A DNA stretch of 64,000 bases from Nonomuraea antri (GCF_013283785.1 NZ_JABCPZ010000010.1:35128-99127), one strand, 5' to 3'. Shown: positions 48,359 through 56,770, counted from the stretch's first letter. Notes: a model not told the origin generated them from the letters alone. A program made the numbers and translations.

Positions 48359-48651
48359 CAGCGGCTCCGCTCGGTAAGTCCCATTTCGCGGGCGGCGGCG
48401 CTGTACCTTTCGGCCTGCCGCAGGGACATCCGCGTCTCAGCGGCGACCTGCTGCAGCGTCTTGCCGCGGTTGATCAGGTCTGCGCACTTGATCACCTTGG
48501 CGAGGCTTTTCTGGGTGCGTGGCATCCAGGCCGGCCCGGTCTCGGGTCGGATGACGTGGTATCCGGCGTGGTCGAGGGCGTCGAGGATGCCGTCTGCGGT
48601 GGGGGTGCTCGCCAGGGCGTCTGTGATGACGTCGCTCAGGGTGTCAGCCAT
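48358..48651 (-). CDS. HTH protein
   Basis: 97 residues, ATG start. KTLQQVAAETRMSLRQAERYSAAAREMG is a helix-turn-helix in the C-terminal part. The N-terminal helix region may dimerise. Directly upstream of whiB-like in the operon, so probably an early regulator. Confidence 0.72.
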   Translation of the reverse strand: MADTLSDVITDALASTPTADGILDALDHAGYHVIRPETGPAWMPRTQKSLAKVIKCADLINRGKTLQQVAAETRMSLRQAERYSAAAREMGLTERSR

Positions 48652-48672
48652 GGCATTTCTCCAGTTTGACAG

Positions 48673-48696
48673 CCTGATTGCGGTCCCGCTTTGTGT
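48673..48696 (-). repeat. Dispersed palindromic element, copy 8
   Basis: On the - strand: ACACAAAGCGG, spacer GA, CCGCAATCAGG. It starts directly after the stop of the gene at 48697. A 17-base core is identical to copy 11. Confidence 0.7.
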
Positions 48697-49626
48697 TCAT
48701 ACCGACTCGCGCAGCTTGCCGAGGTTGAGCTCCGCTCGGTTCAGCAGTCGCTCCAGCGCTTCCCAGGTGGTGCCGAGCCGTGCGGCGAGAAGTTCCCCGT
48801 CGATCTCCTGCGTCTGCGGGTTGATCGGCGGTTCGGTCGCGACGATAAACCGCGCATCTTCCAACAGAGCCTGGCTGTTCCGCATGAGGCGGGCCCCTTC
48901 GAGGGTGCCCTTCTTCTTGAACAGCTTGAGGTGGCTGGTGCACAGTCGGCGCTCGTCCTTCGACCCGTTGACGCACATCGGATAGGAGCAGCGGACCATC
49001 TGCCACGGCTTGACTCTCGGGTCGTCGATTGCGTCTGCCCACGCCTCCGCTGGGTGCCACCCCCGCTCCCGTGCTTGTTTACGAAGCCCGGTGACGGTGC
49101 CCTTCCGCAGGCCAGCGGCGTACGGGTCGGCTCCGATGAGGACGTCGAACGCTTCGCGGATGCGCCGGTTCAGCGCCACGGTCACTCGTGGTTTGGTCCC
49201 GATGCGCAGCGCCTTCAGGCCAGCAAGCTGAGCGTCCGCGACGTCGGCGATCTCCGTGGTCGGCCAGCCCTGCACTGCGAGAGCGCGTAGGCGGCGTGTC
49301 GCTCCGACGGGGTTGATGAGGTAGGCGTCGGGAAGGTCGTCCACTGTGACAGTGAGCAGCGCGTCCGACATGCGTGCGCCGATCCGCGCTGGCGGCGGCA
49401 GTTCCCGCGCAGGGGTGCCCTCGACCAGGTGTTTTACTCCGGTGGCGGCGACTTGCGCAGTGCTCGCGATGGCGGCATAGCTCGCCAGCCATACCGTTCG
49501 TAGCTCTTGGACGTGCTGGCGAGCTGGCAAGGCGTCCACCATTCCGCGCCACGTCCCGAGCTTGATCTTCTGCTTGCGCTCCCGCATGGCGCGACGTCGA
49601 GCGAGAACGACTTCTGAGACCGTCAC
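48697..49626 (-). CDS. Predicted early DNA-binding protein
   Basis: 309 residues, GTG in a GTGA overlap with the RuvC-like gene. N-terminal basic helical region (LARRRAMRERKQKIKLGTW), two segments with HTH character (RLRALAVQGWPTTEIADVAD; RRIREAFDVLI), and a Cys/His set MVRCSYPMCVNGSKDERRLCTSH. The family is common in Streptomyces phages. Exact role unknown. Confidence 0.65.
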   Translation of the reverse strand: MTVSEVVLARRRAMRERKQKIKLGTWRGMVDALPARQHVQELRTVWLASYAAIASTAQVAATGVKHLVEGTPARELPPPARIGARMSDALLTVTVDDLPDAYLINPVGATRRLRALAVQGWPTTEIADVADAQLAGLKALRIGTKPRVTVALNRRIREAFDVLIGADPYAAGLRKGTVTGLRKQARERGWHPAEAWADAIDDPRVKPWQMVRCSYPMCVNGSKDERRLCTSHLKLFKKKGTLEGARLMRNSQALLEDARFIVATEPPINPQTQEIDGELLAARLGTTWEALERLLNRAELNLGKLRESV

Positions 49627-50174
49627 TGGCGCACCTCCGGCCAAGTCAGCTTGTCCAGCGCCGCCCGGTGCGCCTTCGGCATGTCTGCGAGGGGCTGCCC
49701 GAGGTGGTCGGCTCCCATCGCGGCGAGCACCGCGGCGTCGGCCATGTCGTGCTTGCCGCCGGTGTGGAACATCGGTAGGCGGCGGGCGACCGAATCGACG
49801 ATCTCGTTCTTCTCGCCGCTGCCCTTGCCGAGCGCGTACGTCTTCAACGTGCTCTGCGGCACTTCGACGACGGGCACTCCGGCGTCGGCGATGATGCCCA
49901 TCGTCCGGTAGTAGAGGTAGGAGCGTTCACCGGCGCCGCCGCGGCCGCCGTCCTTCCGGTTGAAGACCAGCTTCTCAACCAGGACGAGGTGGGCCTTCTC
50001 GGCGTTGGTGAGCACGATGATGCGGCTGGCCAGCTCGTTGAGCGTCCGGTACTTCGCGTGCAGGGGCATGTTGGTGATGCCGTCTCGGCCGACTTTCTCG
50101 CACCAGCCGAGGCCGGTGGCCATGCCGGTGCTGGTGAGGGAGAGGTCGAGGCCGACGACGTGGAAGGGGATCAT
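49623..50174 (-). CDS. RuvC-like Holliday junction resolvase
   Basis: 183 residues; the ATG at 50174 overlaps the upstream stop (a preceding ATG at 50183 has no ribosome site). VVGLDLSLTSTG carries the first catalytic Asp, LVLVEKLVF the Glu, and KHDMADAAVLAAMG the C-terminal Asp pair of the RNase-H-fold RuvC family. It would cut branched DNA before packaging. Confidence 0.85.
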   Translation of the reverse strand: MIPFHVVGLDLSLTSTGMATGLGWCEKVGRDGITNMPLHAKYRTLNELASRIIVLTNAEKAHLVLVEKLVFNRKDGGRGGAGERSYLYYRTMGIIADAGVPVVEVPQSTLKTYALGKGSGEKNEIVDSVARRLPMFHTGGKHDMADAAVLAAMGADHLGQPLADMPKAHRAALDKLTWPEVRQ

Positions 50175-50413
50175 GTTTTCCATTCCTTCGGGCGTTTGAG
50201 GACCTTGTGCAGGCCGTGGTCGAGGAAGAAGTCAGACCACAGGGCGGGGTCCGTGGCGACCTGCTCGGCCGGCCGGGCGGCCCTGTGGTGGCGGTGTCTG
50301 CGGAGCCGTCGCCGTTCGGCTCGGAGCGCGAGCAGGGAGAGGAGGAGCAGCCCGGCGGTGAGCAGCACGGAGAGCGCGCCGATCACCGCCAGGATGTTCT
50401 TCACCACGGTCAC
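50171..50413 (-). CDS. Small single-pass membrane protein
   Basis: 80 residues, GTG in a GTGA overlap. One strong hydrophobic helix near the N-terminus (ILAVIGALSVLLTAGLLLLSLLAL), then a basic RRRLRRHRHHRAAR stretch in the cytoplasm and a short C-terminal helix. First of three coupled membrane-protein genes in transcription order reversed. Confidence 0.68.
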   Translation of the reverse strand: MTVVKNILAVIGALSVLLTAGLLLLSLLALRAERRRLRRHRHHRAARPAEQVATDPALWSDFFLDHGLHKVLKRPKEWKT

Positions 50414-50790
50414 ACCGTGCCGTCCACCTGGATGGCGTCGAGCTTGTGGCGCAGCGAGGTCTTCTCGGCTGCGGTGGTGAGCAGATCGCGTTCGGCCGAC
50501 TCGGCACGCTGCACCTGGGCGTTCAGCTCCTGGTTCAGCTTGTACGCCAGCTCGGACGCGGCTTCGTACTGGGAGCGGAGCACGGTCATCTCGTCGGCGA
50601 GGTCGCGTCGCATCAGTTCGGCGCCGACGATCAGGCCGAGCATGATGCCGACGAACAGGCAGACTCCGGCGATGACGAGCGCCCACATCCCGCCGAAGAT
50701 GACGAGGCCGCCGAAGAACGCGATGGCCGCGCCGAAGACGATGGCCTTGTGGTACGGCTGGGTCTTGGCTGCGAGTTCGTCGAACGTCAC
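50410..50790 (-). CDS. Membrane protein with two helices and a coiled coil
   Basis: 126 residues, GTG in a GTGA overlap. Two close membrane segments (IVFGAAIAFFGGLVIFGGMW and ALVIAGVCLFVGIMLGLIVG), then a long cytoplasmic helix (about 65-120) with heptad spacing. Might scaffold a membrane-associated phage process or exclude superinfection. Unidentified. Confidence 0.68.
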   Translation of the reverse strand: MTFDELAAKTQPYHKAIVFGAAIAFFGGLVIFGGMWALVIAGVCLFVGIMLGLIVGAELMRRDLADEMTVLRSQYEAASELAYKLNQELNAQVQRAESAERDLLTTAAEKTSLRHKLDAIQVDGTV

Positions 50791-51140
50791 TTCGTGACCT
50801 CGCTCTCGATGGCCAGGATGTTCGGGTAGGACGAGGTGACTTCGACGCGCCATCCGTTGACCTTGAGCCGGTAGGTTTGGCCGACCTTGAGTGCGCCGTA
50901 GATGTCGGAGCTGTTGAACTTCAAGCTCAGCCAGGCGTCGGTGTTCTCGTAGACGCCGCGGTCGGTGAAGATCAGGTAGCGGCACTCGCTGCTGCTTTCG
51001 CAGACGCGTTCCTTCGATTCGACGGTGGCGGTCTCGATGCGGTTGGTGCTGGTCTTGGCCGCCGCGATGCCGATGATGACCAGGAGCGTGATCGCGAAGA
51101 AGGCGAGCCCGCCGATGACCTCGACGTCGTTGCGTCTCAT
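50787..51140 (-). CDS. DUF1523-like membrane protein
   Basis: 117 residues, ATG in an ATGA overlap. One N-terminal membrane helix (GLAFFAITLLVIIGIAAA), then a domain with RYLIFTDRGVYENTDAWL, KFNSSDIY and GWRVEVTSSYPNIL that fits the DUF1523 family. Two Cys (CESSSEC) are close together. The family has no settled function. Confidence 0.72.
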   Translation of the reverse strand: MRRNDVEVIGGLAFFAITLLVIIGIAAAKTSTNRIETATVESKERVCESSSECRYLIFTDRGVYENTDAWLSLKFNSSDIYGALKVGQTYRLKVNGWRVEVTSSYPNILAIESEVTK

Positions 51141-51520
51141 CGCGCACCACCTTGCAGGGCGGCGTCGATGCGCGCCTGCTGGTCGACGGAGACGTGGGGG
51201 CGGGTCATCTCGGCGATGAGCCTCGTAGCGGGCCGACCCGCGAACTGCTCCCCCTCGATCGGCTTGTCCGCCCGGAGCTTGGTCAAGGTGGAGGGCGGGA
51301 TCTCGACGCCGTGCTCGCGGAGCGCGGTGACGAGGCTTTCGACGTCGGGCAGCGCGCATGGGGTGTATCCGATCCAGAAGACCTCGACGTCGTCCTCGGC
51401 GCCGGGGGCGGGAGGGTCGAACGCCGTGGCCCAGTAGGTGTTGAGGGGTGCGTCCCAGCCGACCGTGGTCACCCGCTCGTCGGGCGAGCCGGGGGCGTTG
51501 GGAATGGTGTAGCGGCTCAT
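51137..51520 (-). CDS. Unidentified 127-residue protein
   Basis: ATG start in a chain of overlaps. VEVFWIGYTPCALPDVESLVTALREHGVEIPPSTL suggests an alpha/beta domain with a C-terminal helix. No motif recognised. Confidence 0.62.
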   Translation of the reverse strand: MSRYTIPNAPGSPDERVTTVGWDAPLNTYWATAFDPPAPGAEDDVEVFWIGYTPCALPDVESLVTALREHGVEIPPSTLTKLRADKPIEGEQFAGRPATRLIAEMTRPHVSVDQQARIDAALQGGAR

Positions 51521-51771
51521 GATCTTCCTTGGGGGTCGTTGTCGGCGTGGGCCTGGAGGACCGCGACGCCGTCAGGGGTGTACTTGGCCAGCTCGTACGC
51601 GGCGGCGTAGTCGGGGAACGCAGCGGCGAGCTGGACGCGCTCGTGCGCGATGGCGGCGTCGAACGTGGCGAGGAGCCTCTGCACGAACGGGCTGCCGGGC
51701 CTGCCGCCGCGGCCGAGGTGGAAGAGGACGTGGGCGGCGATCGTCGGGGTGATGTGCGGGTCGCGGTGCAT
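51517..51771 (-). CDS. Small helical protein
   Basis: 84 residues, ATG start. HITPTIAAHVLFHLGRGGRPGSPFV and AAAYELAKYTPDGVAVLQ. Function unknown; overlaps the next gene. Confidence 0.6.
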   Translation of the reverse strand: MHRDPHITPTIAAHVLFHLGRGGRPGSPFVQRLLATFDAAIAHERVQLAAAFPDYAAAYELAKYTPDGVAVLQAHADNDPQGRS

Positions 51772-51809
51772 GCGAACTCCCTGGGCGGTGGTGACGATCG
51801 GAGGCCGGG

Positions 51810-52064
51810 TCAGGTGGTGGCGTTCTCTCGGGCGTACTGCTCGTTGTCGAGCTTCTGCAGCGCTGCGACGATGTCGCCACGCCAGCCCACGACGGAGGCG
51901 GACAGCTTGTCGGCAATGTGCAGGGCCTCCAGCAGGCGGGCCCTGTCGGTGAGCGCGACGGGGTATCGGCGGTTGCCGATCGCAAGGACGGTCTCCTGGT
52001 CGGTCAGCCGGTGCTCGATCGTGGCACCGGTGACGTCGTCGTACTCGACGGTGATGGTCTTCAC
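51810..52064 (-). CDS. Small unidentified protein
   Basis: 84 residues, ATG with GGAGAG upstream. Beta-type N-terminal part (ITVEYDDVTGATIEHRLTDQE) and helical C-terminal part. No family recognised. Confidence 0.6.
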   Translation of the reverse strand: MKTITVEYDDVTGATIEHRLTDQETVLAIGNRRYPVALTDRARLLEALHIADKLSASVVGWRGDIVAALQKLDNEQYARENATT

Positions 52065-52082
52065 GGACTCTCCTTGAGGGGC

Positions 52083-52117
52083 GGGCCGGCGCCCGCGGGG
52101 CTGCGGGCGCCGGGCCG
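52083..52117 (-). terminator. GC hairpin between early genes
   Basis: GGCGCCCGC and its complement with a six-base loop, in the 58-base gap after the gene at 52123. It may modulate early transcription. Confidence 0.45.
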
Positions 52118-52122
52118 GGGGG

Positions 52123-52542
52123 CTAGTTGAGGTGGTCGGGGGACAGGGGGGCGTAGGGGTCTTCGACTTCCTCGCCGTGCCAGGCGGTGGAGAGTCGGAC
52201 GAGGACGACCCATGCGGCGTCGTGGACTGTGCGCGCGAGCGGTGCGCCGAGGCGGGCGTTCTCGGACAGGTCCTGATGGACGTCGCGGATCCGCTCCAGG
52301 CGCTCTTGGAGCTCGGCGAGCTGGTGGCGGGCCTGCTCGCGCTCCTCGCGGACGGTGGGCTCGAACGGCACGTACTCGGCGAGCAGCCCGAACGCCCTGC
52401 AGGTCAGGCAAGCGATGCTGCCGCAGACGCCCGCGTGCTGCGCGATCTCCGCAAGGAGGGCGGCGCGGTGCTCGCGCTCGCGCTTGGTGCGGGCGAGCCG
52501 GTCGGCGCGGACTGCTGCGCGCTGGTCGTTGGTCAGACGCAT
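52123..52542 (-). CDS. Coiled-coil protein with a Cys motif
   Basis: 139 residues, ATG in a TGATG overlap with the Gp3-like gene. Basic N-terminal helix, CGSIACLTCRAFG, then a charged coiled coil (REEREQARHQLAELQERLERI) and an acidic end. Possibly an accessory factor of the recombination genes to which it is coupled. Confidence 0.62.
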   Translation of the reverse strand: MRLTNDQRAAVRADRLARTKREREHRAALLAEIAQHAGVCGSIACLTCRAFGLLAEYVPFEPTVREEREQARHQLAELQERLERIRDVHQDLSENARLGAPLARTVHDAAWVVLVRLSTAWHGEEVEDPYAPLSPDHLN

Positions 52543-54245
52543 CACTGGCTACCGCCGGGGGTGACCTCGCCCTGGTTGAGCTTCTGCAGGAACGCGGCGT
52601 AGTCGGCGTTGGACGCCTCACCGGCCGGCTTGCGGATGTCGGCCTCGAACGCGACCGACAACTGCTGGTTGGTGCCGCCGAGGTCGCCCCAGACGTTGGA
52701 GATGCGCTGTTGCAGGTCCTTGCGGTAGGCGGCGGCCTGCTGCATGAGCAGCTTGACACCGGTGTCCACCCGCTCGGCGCTGAGGTCCTTCGTCGAGGTC
52801 ACCTCGACGCCCAGATGCTCGACGATCCAGGCGAACCGCGCATCGTCGTTCTTCGCGGCCGATCCCTTGCCTGTGTGGATGGTCACTCCGGCATCTCCGA
52901 ACCACACGCCGAGGTCGCGCAGCGCCTTGGCGGTCGGCTTCGGCTGCTCCTCGTCCTCGACGACCTCCCCGTCCACGATGTCGCCGTCGTCGGCCGCCGC
53001 GCTGTGCTGCTGGCGTGCGGCCTCAAGGAGCGCTTCCGCCCGCTCGGACGCCTTGCGGGGTTCGTCCGCGATCGGGCCTGCGGCGGGCTGGCCGAGCTGG
53101 TCGGCGAACTCGCCAAGCTGCTGCAGGGTGGCGGCCTTCATCGTGGTGCCGGTGCGGTCACGGAACGCGGTGTGGAGCTGGCTCGTCGTGCCTGCCCACG
53201 CGGTCATGATGTGCTGGCGGACCCGATCAGCCTCGGGGTCGCTCGCCGCTGGCGGCGTGTCCGACTCTTGCGAGTGCGGAGGCTCCCCTCCGTGCGGCGC
53301 CTTGGGTGTCTCCGCTTGCGGAGCCTCCGGGGCGGCCTGTCCCTGCGTCGCGTTCTTGTCCTGCTGCGGAGGGAAGGTGGCGACACGGGCCTTGGCCGCG
53401 GCCTCCACTTCCTCCCCTCGGCCTTGCCAGGCAGGGTCGAGCTTGGACGTCCTCCAGATGGCCACGACCGCATCTCGGTCCGTGGCCGCTTCGATCATCG
53501 CGAGGTAGTCGGTCGCAGACCCGGCCTCGATCGCTCGCTGACTCTCACCAGCGCGGGCCAGCTCGGCGCGGCGTCGTGCCTCGCCCGACATCAGCTCGTC
53601 GAACCCGATGCCCTCGATCGTCAGGCCGGGCACCATGTACGTCGTCGGCTTCGGCTGCTTGGTCTTCGGGTCGATAATCGTGCCGTTGCGCTTGGCCAGG
53701 TACAGCCAGGCGTCCACGTACGTTCCCGCGTGGGCCAGGAACTCGGCGGCGTTCGGGAGTTCCGCCGCGGCGTTCTCGCCCTTGCTGTCGAGTCGCCATA
53801 GGCCGAGGCTGGGCACCTTCTTGAGGAAGACGCCGAGTCGCGTGGTGGGCTTGCAGAGGCGGCTCTTGATGTCGCGGTCAGCGCCGCACAGGCACGGGCC
53901 GACGAACGGGGGCTGCATCGTGACGCCTGTGCAGCGGCGGATGCAGACCTTGGCCTCCCATGCCTCCATGTTCTGCGACAACCCGTTGGGCGGGACGATG
54001 ACGGGGATGCGGGTCGCGGTGGTGATGACCTCGAACTGCGGGCCCTCGGGCGACTGCCACGGCTTTGCCTGGCCGCCGTACAGCTCGGCGACACCCCGGA
54101 TCATCTCCTCGGACGGCGAGGTGAACCGGAACGTCTCGATCTTGCTGGGGTACTCCTTGCCGTTCTGGCTGGTCTTCTTGATGCCGAGGCGGATCCGGCC
54201 GTCCTGCCAGTGGCGGCGCTGCAGTACGGAGGGGTCGATGGGCAT
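52542..54245 (-). CDS. Gp3-like (recombination directionality factor family) protein
   Basis: 567 residues, ATG start. The N-terminal 180 residues follow the phiC31 Gp3-like pattern: GRIRLGIKK, TFRFTSPSEEMIRGVAELYGG, FEVITTATRIPVIVPP and the Cys set CIRRCTG...CLCG. The rest is a Pro/Glu-rich linker (about 285-335) and a second helical region (340-567). In phiC31-type phages Gp3 steers a serine integrase, yet here only a tyrosine integrase is visible. The downstream-coupled nuclease suggests a more general recombination or ssDNA role. Confidence 0.78.
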   Translation of the reverse strand: MPIDPSVLQRRHWQDGRIRLGIKKTSQNGKEYPSKIETFRFTSPSEEMIRGVAELYGGQAKPWQSPEGPQFEVITTATRIPVIVPPNGLSQNMEAWEAKVCIRRCTGVTMQPPFVGPCLCGADRDIKSRLCKPTTRLGVFLKKVPSLGLWRLDSKGENAAAELPNAAEFLAHAGTYVDAWLYLAKRNGTIIDPKTKQPKPTTYMVPGLTIEGIGFDELMSGEARRRAELARAGESQRAIEAGSATDYLAMIEAATDRDAVVAIWRTSKLDPAWQGRGEEVEAAAKARVATFPPQQDKNATQGQAAPEAPQAETPKAPHGGEPPHSQESDTPPAASDPEADRVRQHIMTAWAGTTSQLHTAFRDRTGTTMKAATLQQLGEFADQLGQPAAGPIADEPRKASERAEALLEAARQQHSAAADDGDIVDGEVVEDEEQPKPTAKALRDLGVWFGDAGVTIHTGKGSAAKNDDARFAWIVEHLGVEVTSTKDLSAERVDTGVKLLMQQAAAYRKDLQQRISNVWGDLGGTNQQLSVAFEADIRKPAGEASNADYAAFLQKLNQGEVTPGGSQ

Positions 54246-55222
54246 CAGGCAGCGTCCTTCCGGGTGGTGGTCTTGCTCGGGGGCTGGATGGGCTTGAAGC
54301 CGCGCATTTCGAGTCCGTGGACGTAGTGCGCGAGCGGGAGCAGCCCGCAGAACGCGTCAAACGCGTCCTGGTCGGCCGGGAGCGGCACGAACCCGTAGCC
54401 GTTGGTGCGGAGGTTGAGGATCGCCGTCCCGACGAACTCCGGGATGGCGAATTCGTGGCTGGCGTCGTGGTCGTCGGTTTCGCCGTACCTGCACGACGGC
54501 GGGCACACCAGGGCGACCTCCGCGTTCCGCAGCGCGGCGAGCTGCAGAAGGTAGTCGTCGTAGACGGCGCTGGCTGGCTTGGTCAGCGAGGTCTTCATGT
54601 CGATGAGCCACAGCCCGGACGGAGTCGGGATCGGGTCCGCCGGAACCGCACGCGGTTTGAACCTCGGCATGATCGGCGACGTCGGGCCGGGGAACCGCAG
54701 GTTGGCCCAGATGTCGCTCGTGCCCCCGTAGGGGATCGTGCGGTTCAGGACGGTGCACTCAGCCGCCACGATGTCGCGGCGCAGGTCCACTCCGAAGTCG
54801 GCGAGGAACTGCCGGTAGGACTCGACGAACGGTTCTGCTTCCTCGTCGGGGATGTACGCCTTGCCGAGGTTGATCGCTTCGCCGATGGCGTGGACGCGGG
54901 AGCCGAGGTCGGCCTTCTTGTCCCACTGGACCCGGTACTGCTTCTTAGCTTCCTTGATGAACGCCTCGACGTCGTCCGGGTCCATGGCCGCGCGGTTCGC
55001 CGCAGGCAGGTTGTCCATCAGCCAGATCGCGGTGTCCCTCGCGGCGGCCGGGGCCAGGGCCTCGATCATGTGCTGGTCGATGGCGTTGGTGACGGAGATT
55101 TTCATCCGGTTCGGGTCGTCCGGGCCAAGCATGGGGTCGCAGTAGTAGCGGCCCGCGCTGGTGGGGACGGCGTGGCTCGGGTCGTACTCGTCGCGCTCGT
55201 CCTCGTGGATGACGATGCTCAC
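54245..55222 (-). CDS. Cas4/RecB-like PD-(D/E)XK exonuclease
   Basis: 325 residues, GTG in a GTGA overlap. His111 (SRVHAIGE), Glu155, Asp170 (GGTSDIW), Asp208-x-Lys210 (LIDMKTS) and a late Gln227 (YLLQLAAL) form the RecB-family nuclease set. It probably resects DNA ends for homologous recombination in partnership with the Gp3-like protein next to it. Confidence 0.85.
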   Translation of the reverse strand: MSIVIHEDERDEYDPSHAVPTSAGRYYCDPMLGPDDPNRMKISVTNAIDQHMIEALAPAAARDTAIWLMDNLPAANRAAMDPDDVEAFIKEAKKQYRVQWDKKADLGSRVHAIGEAINLGKAYIPDEEAEPFVESYRQFLADFGVDLRRDIVAAECTVLNRTIPYGGTSDIWANLRFPGPTSPIMPRFKPRAVPADPIPTPSGLWLIDMKTSLTKPASAVYDDYLLQLAALRNAEVALVCPPSCRYGETDDHDASHEFAIPEFVGTAILNLRTNGYGFVPLPADQDAFDAFCGLLPLAHYVHGLEMRGFKPIQPPSKTTTRKDAA

Positions 55223-55416
55223 GCGTCACCGCCGAGGTGCCCGTCATAGTCGGCCTGTCCGAACCAGCCGAAGCGGTATTCGTCCTCGATCATCGGGTCG
55301 AGCGCGGGGCCTCCGCGGTGGCTCGGCCGGCTCGGCTGCTGCTCGTCGTCCTTGAGGGCGCCGAGGTAGTCGAGCAGTTCAGGGTTGGTGGGGGGCGTGA
55401 TGGTCGGTGGGGTCAC
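55219..55416 (-). CDS. Small acidic protein
   Basis: 65 residues, GTG start overlapping the upstream stop. Pro/Thr-rich start, then EYRFGWFGQADYDG at the C-terminus. Unidentified. Confidence 0.58.
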   Translation of the reverse strand: MTPPTITPPTNPELLDYLGALKDDEQQPSRPSHRGGPALDPMIEDEYRFGWFGQADYDGHLGGDA

Positions 55417-55619
55417 TGGGGGTCCTCTTCGTACTCGGCGGCCAGGAGCTTGCGGCCGGTCTCCTCGATGAGCTGGGCGGCGGTCTCGTAGTCGCCGAGG
55501 ACGTCGGCGAGCAGACGAGTGAGCTCGGACCGGACGTCCCAGCTCCAGTGCTTGGCGGCTCGTGTGGCGATGAGCTGCGCCAGGTCGTCGGTTGACGCCG
55601 CTTGTGTGGTGTTGGTCAT
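55413..55619 (-). CDS. Small helical protein
   Basis: 68 residues, ATG start. Helical throughout (DLAQLIATRAAKHWSWDVRSELTRLL). The start codon directly follows a copy of the dispersed palindrome, so translation could be influenced by a factor bound there or by the RNA hairpin. Confidence 0.6.
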   Translation of the reverse strand: MTNTTQAASTDDLAQLIATRAAKHWSWDVRSELTRLLADVLGDYETAAQLIEETGRKLLAAEYEEDPQ

Positions 55620-55643
55620 GCTGATTGCGGCTTCGCTTTTAGC
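55620..55643 (-). repeat. Dispersed palindromic element, copy 9
   Basis: On the - strand: GCTAAAAGCGA, spacer AG, CCGCAATCAGC. It gives the TAA stop of the upstream gene and abuts the ATG of the downstream gene, filling the whole gap. Confidence 0.78.
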
Positions 55644-55941
55644 TGTGTGGGACGTACTGGACGTAGACCAGGACGGCCTTGGTTCCGTCGTCTCTGGCGA
55701 CGGTGCGGGTGGTGACCTGGAACGTCCCGGTGGGGTCGTGGCGGAAGCCGCGGTAGCCCTTCTTGACGCCGTTGAACAGGCGGTTGGCGTTGCGCCTGCC
55801 TTCGACGGTGTCGGGGTTTTCTGCGATCACCGCCCACTTGTGGGGGTTGGCGCGGAGCGCGGCGGCTACTTGGGCGTACTCGTCGGTGGTGCGGGTTTCT
55901 ACGCGGGCTGGGTCTTCCCAGCGGAGGATGCCGGTGGGCAT
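55639..55941 (-). CDS. First gene of the leftward early operon, unidentified
   Basis: 100 residues, ATG start. ILRWEDPARVETRTTDEYAQVAAALRANPHKWAVIAEN, then GVKKGYRGFRHDPTGTFQVTTR form a small alpha/beta protein type frequent at this spot in actinophages. Being promoter-proximal, it is probably the earliest product. Confidence 0.65.
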   Translation of the reverse strand: MPTGILRWEDPARVETRTTDEYAQVAAALRANPHKWAVIAENPDTVEGRRNANRLFNGVKKGYRGFRHDPTGTFQVTTRTVARDDGTKAVLVYVQYVPHS

Positions 55942-56224
55942 GGCGATATGACGCTCCGTGGCGTTGGGGGTTTGGTTTGCCGGGCGTTTCGTCGGTGCGC
56001 TCCGTTTTGGTCGCGCACGATCGAACCGACATAACCGACACTATCGCGTCTTGACGCGTCTTGCAACGCGTGACGCGTCAAGCGCGTCACGCATACTACC
56101 TTGGAATTGTTACGGAGAGTAGTTGACTGTTTGGGGATGTATCGGACGCGCTCGCGCGTCAGTTGATACCGTTGCGCCCAACCCGTATGACGCATCAGAC
56201 GCCACGAAAGGACATGGACGCGCC
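55942..56224. promoter_or_regulatory. Early/lysogeny control region with clustered operators
   Basis: 283 bases between the leftward early operon and the rightward repressor candidate. Overlapping palindromes: TTGACGCGT at 56051 pairing with ACGCGTCAA at 56073-56081; GCGTGACGCG at 56068-56077 pairing with CGCGTCACGC at 56083-56092; GACGCGC-TC-GCGCGTC at 56145-56160. This is the layout of a genetic switch. Promoter boxes could not be fixed with confidence (a TTGACT at 56123 is a possible -35). Confidence 0.65.
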
Positions 56225-56752
56225 GTGGCTGACATCAGCACCCCATCAGAAGTGGTTCAGTTCATAGTTGAACGACGAGAACACCCAGGCGGTCTGCGAC
56301 GACGCATCTCCACCCGAGCCGCCGCCAAACGCGCCTCCGAGCTCGCCGGCGGCGAGCAAATCTCCGAACCCACCTGGCGACGCATCGAGGCCGGCGGCAG
56401 AGAGCCGGAGGATCGAGAGATCGTCCTGATGGCGGTTGCGATCAACGATCTGGCAAACGAAGTCATCATCACCCCCGATGACTTCGACCAACGAGACCGG
56501 CCCGCGGCAGCCGAACTATTCCGCAAATGGATCCGCGAGCGGAGCCGGACCGATCCAGCCCTTGCAGCTTTCGACCCTGACCTCACGCCCGAGGTCCTGC
56601 AACAGAATCTCCAGATGATGCTCAGCGAGATACGTGCACTGAAGCGTGTCTCACCCGAGCAGAAGGCCAAGATGGAGAAGGCCCTGCTGCAGAACCTCGG
56701 ATCAACGTTGGACGCATATCGAACCCAACTGCACATCATGCAGCCCGAGTAG
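56225..56752 (+). CDS. Probable immunity repressor / lysogeny regulator (HTH)
   Basis: 175 residues from a GTG; AAAGGA lies about 13 bases upstream, rather far. ISTRAAAKRASELAGGEQISEPTWRRIEAGG is an XRE-like helix-turn-helix (about 26-60). The C-terminal half is helical (VLQQNLQMMLSEIRALKRVSPEQKAKMEKALLQ) and may dimerise. Position opposite the early operon across clustered operators makes it the best repressor candidate. GC is a little lower than the surroundings. Confidence 0.72.
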   Translation: MADISTPSEVVQFIVERREHPGGLRRRISTRAAAKRASELAGGEQISEPTWRRIEAGGREPEDREIVLMAVAINDLANEVIITPDDFDQRDRPAAAELFRKWIRERSRTDPALAAFDPDLTPEVLQQNLQMMLSEIRALKRVSPEQKAKMEKALLQNLGSTLDAYRTQLHIMQPE

Positions 56753-56770
56753 ATCAGTTCATCCAACAGC

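Noticed and set aside
36065..55222. A serine integrase, expected because of the Gp3-like protein
   Set aside because: No large serine recombinase catalytic motif was found on either strand; the integrase seen is of the tyrosine type.
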